Shown: positions 8,336 to 16,080 of the stretch, in pieces | Position numbering within the stretch: the stretch's first letter is position 1 | How the letters are laid out: every line of letters begins with the position of its first letter | NCBI GenBank assembly: GCA_030747675.1 | Contig: JASLKH010000099.1 | Location: 1-41,019 of the forward strand | From: Candidatus Thalassarchaeaceae archaeon | Lineage (GTDB): Archaea > Thermoplasmatota > Poseidoniia > Poseidoniales > Thalassarchaeaceae | Length of the DNA stretch: 41,019 nucleotides | Direction of reading: 5' to 3' | Notes under the pieces: generated by a model | The model's database searches: none | What the model saw: the letters and a program-made list of their open reading frames with translations, nothing else | Told to the model about the DNA's origin: nothing | Position numbers and translations under genes: made by a program

Positions 8336-9063
8336 ATATGGTAATGATGAATGATGATCATCTTCGAAAAGCATTGATTGGTGCAGTATTTTTTGTCATT
8401 ACTGCGTGCGTCATAAGCCAAATAATGATGCAATTGGGCGGGGGGGAACGAGATGACCCGTTGACCTTTGATGGAAATGTAGTTGATGAAACGTTAGGAA
8501 CTGAAGAGATAGAATTTGAAGATGGGCTTCCTCCTTTTATCTCAAGTGCAGGAGGATTTTACCCAGAACGTGCTATCTTCGATGCAGGAATTGGAATCGG
8601 AGGCTTACTGATGATGGCATTTTCTTTCGAACTCTATCACCGAACAAAACCTGTTGAAAGACACCAGAAAATTGCAAACGTTTGTGGATTGATTTCGGGA
8701 ATCGTGATTGGGTTCTCCATGTTCAACATCATTGCCTATCCATTCAACACTGAATTTGATATGCATATTTTCTGGGCCATGATAATTTTCGTAGGAGCAC
8801 AGTTTTGGGCTATCTGTCTCACAGTTGCCCGTAGTCAAATTGACTATGAACTGACATGGAAAGATTGGCAAGTAAACAATCTCCGATGGATCTTGTTTGC
8901 ATCTATTTTCGTATCATTCCATGCAATGTTGCTACTGGTAATGAATGGATACGTCATAGCTTCAGCGGTATTTGAATGGCTGCTAATGATTTCATCTCAA
9001 TTCTACTTGCTCACTTTCGTCCCCACCCTCAGCAAGGGCGGCTCGGTTGTCAGCAAGAATTGA
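8332..9063 (+). CDS. Six-helix membrane protein resembling Frag1/DRAM/Sfk1
   Basis: A 243-residue membrane protein with about six hydrophobic segments (near 12-32, 82-102, 112-134, 142-166, 186-205 and 208-232). An extracytoplasmic loop between helices 1 and 2 ends PPFISSAGGFYPERAIFD, which strongly recalls the 'PYISDTG..PE..F' element of eukaryotic DRAM/Frag1/Sfk1 proteins. A histidine on helix 4 (DMHIFWAMIIF) and the EW in helix 6 (AVFEWLLMISSQF) occupy the places of other conserved residues. The assignment is from pattern memory and needs a profile search. The ATG at 8332 overlaps the NUDIX stop. The last 72 bases overlap the end of the convergent cupredoxin-like gene on the other strand. 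Confidence 0.7.
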   Translation: MNMVMMNDDHLRKALIGAVFFVITACVISQIMMQLGGGERDDPLTFDGNVVDETLGTEEIEFEDGLPPFISSAGGFYPERAIFDAGIGIGGLLMMAFSFELYHRTKPVERHQKIANVCGLISGIVIGFSMFNIIAYPFNTEFDMHIFWAMIIFVGAQFWAICLTVARSQIDYELTWKDWQVNNLRWILFASIFVSFHAMLLLVMNGYVIASAVFEWLLMISSQFYLLTFVPTLSKGGSVVSKN

Positions 9064-9633
9064 GGCAGTTAGCCCCAATGATATAAGGAAAGTAATCAGG
9101 CTTGCCAAAATCATTGCATTTTGCAAACTACTCCGGCCTGACTCGGAAGATGATTCTGGAATGAACATCACTTCGTCACATCCTGCCCCAAAACATTCAC
9201 CGATCTCAGGCATAGGGGTACTGTGATCATCTGAACCAACATTCAATCTCACTTCTCTGTATGTGCCATCGGACATTAGATCAATAAGCGTGAAACTACC
9301 AATTAAATCAGTGCTATTGACTGAAAATACCCATGCTGTACGACAATCTGGCTCATTGTCCCAATCACAAGAATTGTTCAATACCCCCGATGAAAATTCT
9401 CCATCATCATCAAAATCATTGTCACCATTCTTGTCATATCCAATATGATGAGTCATATTTTCACGTTCATCGGCATTGATGTACTGTACACTATCGTTGA
9501 CAATCAGATTCACTTCCATTGGATCGTGACGATCTTTGCGCACTATGACACTGAAGTGGTCTGGTTCATGCGCAACTGCTAATCCCGCTAAAAGTGGGAA
9601 AACCAGTACCAGGGACATCACAAGGGCGCGCAT
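8992..9633 (-). CDS. Membrane-anchored cupredoxin-like secreted protein
   Basis: About 213 residues. A signal peptide (MRALVMSLVLVFPLLAGLAVA) is followed by a beta-rich domain with VNLIVNDSVQYINADERENM and THHIGYD, the pattern of a cupredoxin first sheet and its copper His. The later 'CxxxxH..GM' copper loop of blue-copper proteins is not visible, so it may be copper-free or bind metal differently. A DKNGDNDFDDDGE loop looks calcium-binding. One C-terminal helix (NAMILASLITFLISLGL, about 177-195) anchors it. The start at 9633 is favoured by the signal peptide and an upstream GGGAGG. It is divergent from the LVIVD propeller gene, with a palindrome between them. Confidence 0.68.
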   Translation of the reverse strand: MRALVMSLVLVFPLLAGLAVAHEPDHFSVIVRKDRHDPMEVNLIVNDSVQYINADERENMTHHIGYDKNGDNDFDDDGEFSSGVLNNSCDWDNEPDCRTAWVFSVNSTDLIGSFTLIDLMSDGTYREVRLNVGSDDHSTPMPEIGECFGAGCDEVMFIPESSSESGRSSLQNAMILASLITFLISLGLTASILADNRAALAEGGDESEQVELR

Positions 9634-9652
9634 GACTAGGCCTCCCGGCTCA

Positions 9653-9683
9653 AGGATAAATACAAACCGACCCAAAGGGTCGG
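9653..9683. promoter_or_regulatory. Divergent promoter: TATA-like element plus 17-bp inverted repeat
   Basis: A TATA-like GGATAAATAC (plus; GTATTTATCC on the minus strand) lies near 9653-9662. It is followed by CCGACCC-AAA-GGGTCGG (9667-9683). The repeat ends 6 bases before the ATG at 9690. Since archaeal transcription starts about 25 bases after the TATA box, the plus-strand mRNA would be nearly leaderless. The palindrome would then lie between TATA and the start point, an operator-like position. For the minus-strand gene the same repeat lies upstream of the TATA-like element. Confidence 0.6.
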
Positions 9684-9689
9684 CTGTGT

Positions 9690-11471
9690 ATGGACGGTAA
9701 GGCACTCGCTTTGGCTACACTACTACTGCTTGGTAGTGGATTGCTGGGGGCTGTGGCTTTCATGGACATGGGTGGAACTGATTCCAATGAAGGTTCAATT
9801 AACGACTCGATGGAAGAAGACCCATTAATCCAAGGAGAAGAACACGATCATCGGGACCCCGCGCATCACAATATGTCCTCATCAAATATCGAGTATGTGG
9901 ATTTCAACCCATTAACAACGCCTGGGAATGCCGAAGTTCAAGTCATGACTGCCCCCGATGGTCGCGTTTATGCTTACCAAGCTGGATGGAATGATGTTCA
10001 CATTACCGATGTGACTGACCCTTACAACACTGTAGTCATGGGCGTATACAACGACCCGAATACACAAGTTCTCGATGTGAAATATATCGAACACAATGGA
10101 AATGAATACCTGATTTTGCAAAACCAATTGGTTGATTCAGGGTATGCGGACCCAAATGTTGGGAATTGGAACGACCCGATTCAAGTCAGTGTGACATTGA
10201 TTGATGTCACAGATAAGACTGAACCATTCTGGGTTGATTCATGGTACGATGCGGACCACCCAACTGGCCCTCACAATCTGTACACGCAGATGATAGATGG
10301 GGAATGGTACATCCTAGTTGCCAATCCAGATTACACCGCTTGTGACATCGGGCAGGGCGATGCCTGTGGAGGTATCACAATTGCACACCTCAACTTCGAT
10401 GGATGGGCAGACTTACCTCGGATTGTGAAGGTTGGAGAAGCAGAAGTCGCATGGGAAACCACCCGGGGTGGCTGGATTTACATTCATGACATGACAAGCC
10501 AAACCTGGCCAGGACAGGATCAAAATGACCCTCGTTATGGACGAACCTACATCTACGGGGCCTATTGGGAAGCGGGATTGAGAATCTTCGACATTAGCGA
10601 TGTGCCTCATCCAACCAACTCACCTGCAGAATACTTGTGGCATGGTTCAACCTGTCGCGCCACCATCGGCACACAAGCAGGATGCACTTGGCGAGCACCG
10701 GAAGTTGGACATTGGGATGACTTCGCAGATTTGGACGGAGATGGTGAACTTGACAGTGGAACTACTGGTAACGAAAACGGAGGGCGTGCATCTTACATCC
10801 ACTACGCTGAACCATTCCCTGAAATGGTTGACACCAGCCATCTTGGTGGCCCAGATGGGGAACGGCACCTGACTGTTCTCGCAGTCGAAGTTATCCAGAC
10901 ATCTGTTGGAACAGGATTGGTCTACCTTTTGGATACTACAAATTACACCCTGAATAATGGTAATCTGCGTTTTGAGCCAAGTTTGTATTCTTCGTGGGAA
11001 ATTCCAACAGCTTGGGAGCATTGCTATGGAAGTTCATGTTCTGATCATGCAAATGATGACGAATGGTTACTATTCAGCCCTCACAACTTAGACAGTGTAT
11101 TTTTCCCAACCAATGAAGATACTTTGCCCGACAACAGTCATGGAGGGACCTGGGATGGTCGCTTGTATGTCAGCCATTACCACGGAGGCATGTGGATTGT
11201 GGATGTTGAAACTCTAATCCATGCAGGATACAATGGCCAAAATCAAAACTCTACAAACATGGAAGCAACCATTGGATTCTATATGCCACATGCTGGAGAA
11301 TATGGGGAACCCCTTGACAGTCAATACTACGATTTTGGGTGGATTCCATTCCTTTGGGCTGTTGAGTACCATGATGGATATGCCTACTCCTCCTGTATCA
11401 CAAGTGGATTGTACATCACGCAATTGGATATTGACAAGCCATATCGCGGTGTTCTGATGAACAATGGATAA
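9690..11471 (+). CDS. Secreted LVIVD-repeat beta-propeller protein
   Basis: A 593-residue protein with an N-terminal hydrophobic signal or anchor (ALALATLLLLGSGLLGAVAF). A histidine-rich linker (EEHDHRDPAHHNM, about 49-61) follows. The remainder consists of beta-propeller blades of the LVIVD type: VYAYQAGWNDVHITDVTDP, YIYGAYWEAGLRIFDISDV, LYVSHYHGGMWIVDVETL and YSSCITSGLYITQLDID. A DLDGDGELDSG loop (about 350) suggests calcium binding. Several cysteine pairs in exported segments (TACDIGQGDACGG, STCRATIGTQAGC) could form disulfides. Likely a cell-surface binding protein, not an enzyme. It ends overlapping a possible ATG of the next gene by 8 bases. Confidence 0.8.
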   Translation: MDGKALALATLLLLGSGLLGAVAFMDMGGTDSNEGSINDSMEEDPLIQGEEHDHRDPAHHNMSSSNIEYVDFNPLTTPGNAEVQVMTAPDGRVYAYQAGWNDVHITDVTDPYNTVVMGVYNDPNTQVLDVKYIEHNGNEYLILQNQLVDSGYADPNVGNWNDPIQVSVTLIDVTDKTEPFWVDSWYDADHPTGPHNLYTQMIDGEWYILVANPDYTACDIGQGDACGGITIAHLNFDGWADLPRIVKVGEAEVAWETTRGGWIYIHDMTSQTWPGQDQNDPRYGRTYIYGAYWEAGLRIFDISDVPHPTNSPAEYLWHGSTCRATIGTQAGCTWRAPEVGHWDDFADLDGDGELDSGTTGNENGGRASYIHYAEPFPEMVDTSHLGGPDGERHLTVLAVEVIQTSVGTGLVYLLDTTNYTLNNGNLRFEPSLYSSWEIPTAWEHCYGSSCSDHANDDEWLLFSPHNLDSVFFPTNEDTLPDNSHGGTWDGRLYVSHYHGGMWIVDVETLIHAGYNGQNQNSTNMEATIGFYMPHAGEYGEPLDSQYYDFGWIPFLWAVEYHDGYAYSSCITSGLYITQLDIDKPYRGVLMNNG

Positions 11472-11520
11472 GCGACCTTTCGGCCGATTCATTCAGATAA
11501 TGAGTCTGAGTCCGCTGGCC

Positions 11521-12927
11521 ATGCGCACAAGAGCACCCTCAGTATTCCTACTGACAACTCTGGTATTGTGCACTTCCCTTTCTGGATGCTTTGGAACTGA
11601 AGAAAGTAAACATGAATCCGCTGAATCAATTCTGCAGATTGATTTTGGGGGACCTTCAGATGCTGTGCTCAAAACTGGTGAGTGGCACCAATTCACTTTG
11701 GAAGGGAATGGGCACACTTTGTCAGTGCCCACAGATGTGCTAATCTTCATCAACGGTTCTGTGATTCCCGATGGATTGGCTACAGTAATTGACCAGAAAC
11801 TGAATGGGAAATTGTTGCTAACACCATATGCATCCAATGTTGAACTAACTGTTGGATATCCCGATGGAGCCAGCGAAAGCATCGAGATGAATGTGCAAAA
11901 TGGAACTCCTATCGTAAATGGCGAAGATTGGTTTGAAAAAATGGATTTCATCACCAGTATTTGTTCTGACTCAACAGAATGTGGTGGATATGTAAATCGA
12001 TGGATGGGGTCACCCAATCCCGCATTTGAGCGGGCCGCTTCCTTCTTCCAAGGACATTTTGAAGGACTAGGATACGAAACACACCTACTTCGTGTGATTG
12101 ACACCATGAACCCTACTGAACCTGAAAGTTTGAACATCATTGCTTGGAAACGAGGGGTAGATGATTCCTGTGTACAAGGAATGGGCGCACACATGGATAT
12201 TGCACCACCGGGTGGACCTCCAGGAGGAGGGACTTACGAAGGTGCATACGACAACACCGCAGGCACCGTTAGCATGATGCTATTCGCGAAGGCATTTGTT
12301 GATATCGAAGTAAAATGTGACACATTCCTAGCCCTTTGGTCAAGTGAAGAAGAAGGACTACGCGGGTCGAATGCATTTGCAAACAACGATTGTGACTATT
12401 GTTTGCCTCACGACAAAGAATTGCGATTTTACATCAACATGGATATGATGGGGATATCTTATCCTGCTCTCAAACCAAGCGGTGAACCTTACCCTTACCA
12501 TGCATGGTCTGGACCAGATATTGACCCAGATGAGCAAGATGTGGAAATCACCAGTGTATTGGATTATGTCCATCGTGAAGTTCTACGAGCGCCAATGGAT
12601 TTGCGCATCAATGGAACATATGGTGCTGGATGTGATCAACACTGGGATGACCACGAAAATCTAGTCCTTGATGTTCATGAGGATACATTTGGAAGATCTG
12701 ACCATGTGACATTCAGAAACTTAGGGGCTCAGACCATTTTCCATCTAGGCGCTTATGACGCAGACTACAGCGCATACCACTCCCCCTCGGACACATTGGA
12801 TAATATGGTCGATGTCGTTGGAGGGCAAGAAGAATTGCAGAAGAGTATTGAATTCGTCATGTGGGCTGCAATGCTAGAATTCATGTTCGCAGATCAAAAC
12901 CCCAATATCAGAAATGTTGACGCTTGA
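11521..12927 (+). CDS. M28-family zinc peptidase, lipoprotein (first of tandem pair)
   Basis: About 468 residues from MRTRAPSVFLLTTLVLCTSL with lipobox LSGC, so probably a lipid-anchored cell-surface protein. The M28 aminopeptidase core is clear: AHMDIAPPGG (zinc His), EGAYDNTAGT (bridging Asp), WSSEEEGLRGSNAF (catalytic Glu and zinc Glu), INMDMMG (zinc Asp) and a late His (AYHSPSDT). An N-terminal beta-rich region (about 30-140) precedes it. An in-frame ATG at 11464 overlaps the propeller stop by 8 bases and could be used through coupling; the signal peptide favours 11521. Expected role: trimming of peptides outside the cell. Confidence 0.88.
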   Translation: MRTRAPSVFLLTTLVLCTSLSGCFGTEESKHESAESILQIDFGGPSDAVLKTGEWHQFTLEGNGHTLSVPTDVLIFINGSVIPDGLATVIDQKLNGKLLLTPYASNVELTVGYPDGASESIEMNVQNGTPIVNGEDWFEKMDFITSICSDSTECGGYVNRWMGSPNPAFERAASFFQGHFEGLGYETHLLRVIDTMNPTEPESLNIIAWKRGVDDSCVQGMGAHMDIAPPGGPPGGGTYEGAYDNTAGTVSMMLFAKAFVDIEVKCDTFLALWSSEEEGLRGSNAFANNDCDYCLPHDKELRFYINMDMMGISYPALKPSGEPYPYHAWSGPDIDPDEQDVEITSVLDYVHREVLRAPMDLRINGTYGAGCDQHWDDHENLVLDVHEDTFGRSDHVTFRNLGAQTIFHLGAYDADYSAYHSPSDTLDNMVDVVGGQEELQKSIEFVMWAAMLEFMFADQNPNIRNVDA

Positions 12928-12979
12928 ATCGATTGTTGGGTGCCGATTGATTCAGATACACCTTCGTGGTCGGCGACCT

Positions 12980-14575
12980 ATGCGTCAGCGAGCAGCCATT
13001 GCGTTACTCATGACATTGCTCATGGCTGGAACTTCAATTTCGGGTTGCTTAGGCAATGATGACAACGGGCCACCAACTGCGAGTGATTTAGTCATCAAAG
13101 ACATGGATGGATTACTAGCTGGAACGTGGCAAAATGTCACACTGGTCGCTGAAACTGATTTAGCTGTATACATCCCATATTTCGTTCAAGACCCTGGTTC
13201 AGGTCGCGCACAAAACGGAACTGTGCTCGACATGAAGGATGGATCAACGTACAATATTCGTTGGTTACTGCCACCAAGGAATCTTGAGGCCACATTACTT
13301 GTTGGTGATTATGGCCGAACAGATTGGCCTGTTCGTGCAGCCAACGAGTCATGGAACAATTGGATTCTAGATCCATCCAACGGTGGTGCGATTACAGTCA
13401 GTCCAAACGAAGACCCAAACGGATTGTGGCGCTGGTTGATTGCGCACGATTCCGATGGAGGTTCAGTTGCATCCAAGTCATTCATGACAACACGGCCACA
13501 AAGAAGTGGGTTGACAATGGAAGAGGGTGTTGATGCATCAGGAGGTTGGGTTGATGGTCGTTCAGTCTACGAATGGGTGGAATTCATCACTGATGAAACA
13601 CCTGATCCTCTGGATCTAGCCGATGGAGCAAAAGGATATCTTGATCGTTGGATAGGGAATGGGAACCCTGCATATGAAGATGCAATAACTTACTTCGAAG
13701 GCGTACTGACGGGATATGGATTACGAGTTGAAACACATCGATTCCAATCAGGGACATTGTGGGCTGTCAACATCTGTGGATACAAGGATGGAACCATGTA
13801 TGAAGATGAATGGTTAGTATTTGGTGGCCACTTTGATATTGCTCCGTATGTATCGCCAGTGGGCATTATACCTGGGACAGAAAATTCGGGATACGGGACT
13901 CGAACTGGAGCTTATGACAATACTGCAGGAACTTCGATGGTCTTGACTACAGCAGGTGCTTTGGCTGAATTCGATGCTCGCAGAACCATGGTATTCTGTT
14001 TGTGGTCATCTGAAGAAGAAGGGCTGTGGGGCTCGTCAGCATTTACTGGTGATGTCCCGGATGGAGTCACAATCACAAATTATCTGAATTTAGATATGGC
14101 TGGAATCAACTATCCTGGTGATTATGCTCTATCGGTGTACCTCGGTCCAGATGGTAGTGGAGATGTCGTCGACCAACCCGGAATGTTCCATTTGGCTGAA
14201 TGGATTGGTGCTGATGCATTGGACTTGGCTTACCAAATGGAGCGTGGGGCTGCTGAATGGGCTGCGACTGGTGAGGATCCGCTTTGGCAGCAACAGTATA
14301 CTGACACTGTTGCAATTTACGAATCACCAACAGCACGCAGTGACCATGACCCATTCCAACAAATTGGTGTTGCAACTCTCGGCTGGAACGGTGTGGTCGA
14401 TGGGTATCCTTGTTACCACAAGACCTGTGATAAATTAGAAACCATGGAAGGCTACATGGATACAACGAATGCCACAGGTGAAGCAAATCTCGCTCATTCG
14501 TGGGATATCGTCACATGGTGGGCTGTGTATGCTTTCTTGCACATGGATCAAACTCCTGTGCCAAATGAATTGTGA
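12980..14575 (+). CDS. M28-family zinc peptidase, lipoprotein (second of tandem pair)
   Basis: About 531 residues from MRQRAAIALLMTLLMAGTSI with lipobox ISGC. The M28 signatures are GGHFDIAP, GAYDNTAGT, WSSEEEGLWGSSAF, LNLDMAG and RSDHDPF. The block GYLDRWIGNGNPAYEDAITY corresponds to GYVNRWMGSPNPAFERAASF in the preceding gene, so the two are paralogues, probably from a tandem duplication with considerable divergence. The second copy has inserts before and after the catalytic core. The longer frame from 12914 overlaps the first peptidase and lacks a proper signal at its start, so 12980 is preferred. Likely co-transcribed with its neighbours. Confidence 0.88.
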   Translation: MRQRAAIALLMTLLMAGTSISGCLGNDDNGPPTASDLVIKDMDGLLAGTWQNVTLVAETDLAVYIPYFVQDPGSGRAQNGTVLDMKDGSTYNIRWLLPPRNLEATLLVGDYGRTDWPVRAANESWNNWILDPSNGGAITVSPNEDPNGLWRWLIAHDSDGGSVASKSFMTTRPQRSGLTMEEGVDASGGWVDGRSVYEWVEFITDETPDPLDLADGAKGYLDRWIGNGNPAYEDAITYFEGVLTGYGLRVETHRFQSGTLWAVNICGYKDGTMYEDEWLVFGGHFDIAPYVSPVGIIPGTENSGYGTRTGAYDNTAGTSMVLTTAGALAEFDARRTMVFCLWSSEEEGLWGSSAFTGDVPDGVTITNYLNLDMAGINYPGDYALSVYLGPDGSGDVVDQPGMFHLAEWIGADALDLAYQMERGAAEWAATGEDPLWQQQYTDTVAIYESPTARSDHDPFQQIGVATLGWNGVVDGYPCYHKTCDKLETMEGYMDTTNATGEANLAHSWDIVTWWAVYAFLHMDQTPVPNEL

Positions 14576-14584
14576 GGGGAACTG

Positions 14585-15244
14585 ATGAGGCAATTGAGGG
14601 CAGTGCTCCTTTGCATTTGCATTTTGAGCCCAGGGTGCTTATCTTCAGAAACTGAAGATAAAGACATCTTCTACGGCCAAGATTTACCTGCTGATAATCC
14701 TGATTATTCCGTTCCAGAATTTTCATTAATGAATATTGATGCTAATCTGATCAACCTCAGTGACTATGAGGGGCAAGTCGTGATTGTCTCTTTTGTCTAC
14801 ACACGATGCCCTGATGTTTGTCCAATCGTATCCAGTAATCTGCGATGGATTGCACAAAACCTCTCTGACGACTATGGAACTAATTTCAGCATTATTTCGA
14901 TTACTGTCGACCCATGGTGGGATACTCATTACACCTTGAATGATTATGCGACTTTACGCAACCTCAATTGGCCTCACCTAACAGGGGAGGTCGAAGATAT
15001 TGAACCCGTTTGGGAAGCATTCCATGTTGGGCTGCAGACCTATGCAAATTCATCTTACGAAGAGGACAATGGGACACAAGGAAGTTCTGAGACTTCTGGT
15101 CGACATCATCCAGATTACTTAGTCGACCATTCAACTGCAACCATCATCATTGACAAAAATCACCAGCAAAGGGTTAGATGGGACGATTTAGACTGGGAAG
15201 TGGAACTCTTCGCAGAGGACGTTAAGTACCTGATAAACGAGTGA
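14585..15244 (+). CDS. Sco1/SenC-family copper chaperone, lipoprotein
   Basis: A 219-residue protein with a lipoprotein signal (LRAVLLCICILSPGC). The thioredoxin-fold core contains FVYTRCPDVCP, the CxxxC copper site, and the distal copper His in DYLVDHSTATIIID (about residue 185). These are the defining residues of Sco proteins, which deliver copper to the CuA site of cytochrome oxidase or act as thiol-disulfide reductants. An insertion rich in Ser/Gly/Glu and His (about 160-180) precedes the His. GAGGGGAACTG lies directly before the ATG, 9 bases after the M28 stop. Last gene of the envelope locus. Confidence 0.9.
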   Translation: MRQLRAVLLCICILSPGCLSSETEDKDIFYGQDLPADNPDYSVPEFSLMNIDANLINLSDYEGQVVIVSFVYTRCPDVCPIVSSNLRWIAQNLSDDYGTNFSIISITVDPWWDTHYTLNDYATLRNLNWPHLTGEVEDIEPVWEAFHVGLQTYANSSYEEDNGTQGSSETSGRHHPDYLVDHSTATIIIDKNHQQRVRWDDLDWEVELFAEDVKYLINE

Positions 15245-15349
15245 CTGCGGACCGATTCTATTCCGCATTTCTACTTTTTACCAGAAATCGAGTTTTATTC
15301 GAGAATTGTAGGGAGTATCATTAAGTGCTAGACCTGACCGTTTAGGCTC

Positions 15350-15361
15350 GACCTTAAGGTC
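15350..15361. promoter_or_regulatory. 12-bp perfect palindrome upstream of the Met-rich membrane protein
   Basis: GACCTTAAGGTC with no spacer lies in the 130-base non-coding stretch upstream. Possible TATA-like stretches are TTTTATT (about 15290) and ATTAAG (about 15319), so the palindrome would be near the transcription start. Operator function is an inference. Confidence 0.4.
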
Positions 15362-15383
15362 ATAGAAAAGGAGAATGACAAAA

Positions 15384-15986
15384 ATGGACGGAGAAATGAG
15401 AGAGAAAATCACCATGGGAATGATGGTAGTTTGCTTAGTATTGGCCCTAGTTGCAATGTTTTCAACAAGTTGGCTGGTGTCAGAAGGCGATGAGAGTGAA
15501 GGAGAGCCCGATGCAACATCTAGTCTAACTACGATGTACCTAGAACTAGGTAGTTCGGAAGAGTGCGATGGAACTGTTGCTGTGTATGATGCAATGGACA
15601 TGGAGGCTGAGTGCGACGGTAAGGAGCTTAGCATAGCATGGTCAGAAGTCTGTGATGAAATGGATGACGATGATGCTTGTGATACTGCATCAGCAGGAAT
15701 GACTGCAACTATTTGCATGTGGCTCGGAATTGGAATGGCATTAGTATGTGTACTAATGGCAGTATTGCCAATGGCTGGTGTTGATGCAATGGACAACCTA
15801 CCCGAAATGGCTGGTATGATTGCAAGTTGGGCAGCAGGTGGAATGATGATTCTAGGTCTAATCCTATGGAAGATTATGCTACCAGATGGAGATGCAAGCA
15901 TGGGCATGGCCACTTACATGGCAATTATTGCTGGCGTAATGGGCCTAGCTTCTACAGCAATGAACACGTTCATGGCTGACGAGTGA
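15384..15986 (+). CDS. Methionine-rich four-helix membrane protein
   Basis: About 200 residues, of which 27 are Met, far above normal. Four hydrophobic segments are seen (about 8-28, 105-128, 141-160 and 172-193). Between helices 1 and 2 there is an acidic extracytoplasmic loop with four Cys (SSEECDG, EAECDG, SEVCDE, DDACDT). The topology of one long disulfide-capable loop followed by three closely packed helices is claudin-like or tetraspanin-like, but no family is recognised. AAGGAG (15368-15373) lies 10 bases before the ATG at 15384; an ATG at 15375 would be too close. The gene stands alone, with its own upstream region and a strong terminator, which suggests a monocistronic, well-expressed transcript. 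Confidence 0.75.
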   Translation: MDGEMREKITMGMMVVCLVLALVAMFSTSWLVSEGDESEGEPDATSSLTTMYLELGSSEECDGTVAVYDAMDMEAECDGKELSIAWSEVCDEMDDDDACDTASAGMTATICMWLGIGMALVCVLMAVLPMAGVDAMDNLPEMAGMIASWAAGGMMILGLILWKIMLPDGDASMGMATYMAIIAGVMGLASTAMNTFMADE

Positions 15987-16031
15987 TAAAGTACTCACAA
16001 TTACTTGAAGAAAACACAAGATAACACAACG

Positions 16032-16072
16032 GGCACAGTAGGGGCTTAGGTCCCTGCTGTGCCTTTTTTTTT
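16032..16072 (+). terminator. Intrinsic-type terminator: 12-bp stem plus T9
   Basis: GGCACAGTAGGG (16032-16043) pairs with CCCTGCTGTGCC (16052-16063), one wobble pair, with an 8-base loop, followed at once by nine T residues (16064-16072). It lies 45 bases after the stop of the methionine-rich protein gene. It is oriented for the plus strand only, because the convergent alaS gene would not have a T-tract here. Hairpins are not required for archaeal termination, so this bacterial-like form is notable. Confidence 0.85.
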
Positions 16073-16080
16073 GTTTCAAA

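Noticed and set aside
11493..12194. 233-residue open frame antisense to the first M28 peptidase
   Set aside because: Lies opposite a clear peptidase gene with lipobox and zinc motifs; no recognisable features of its own.
15278..15913. 211-residue open frame antisense to the methionine-rich protein
   Set aside because: Pro/Ser/Ile-rich sequence typical of the reverse strand of an ATG-rich gene; ribosome site, palindrome and terminator all support the plus strand.
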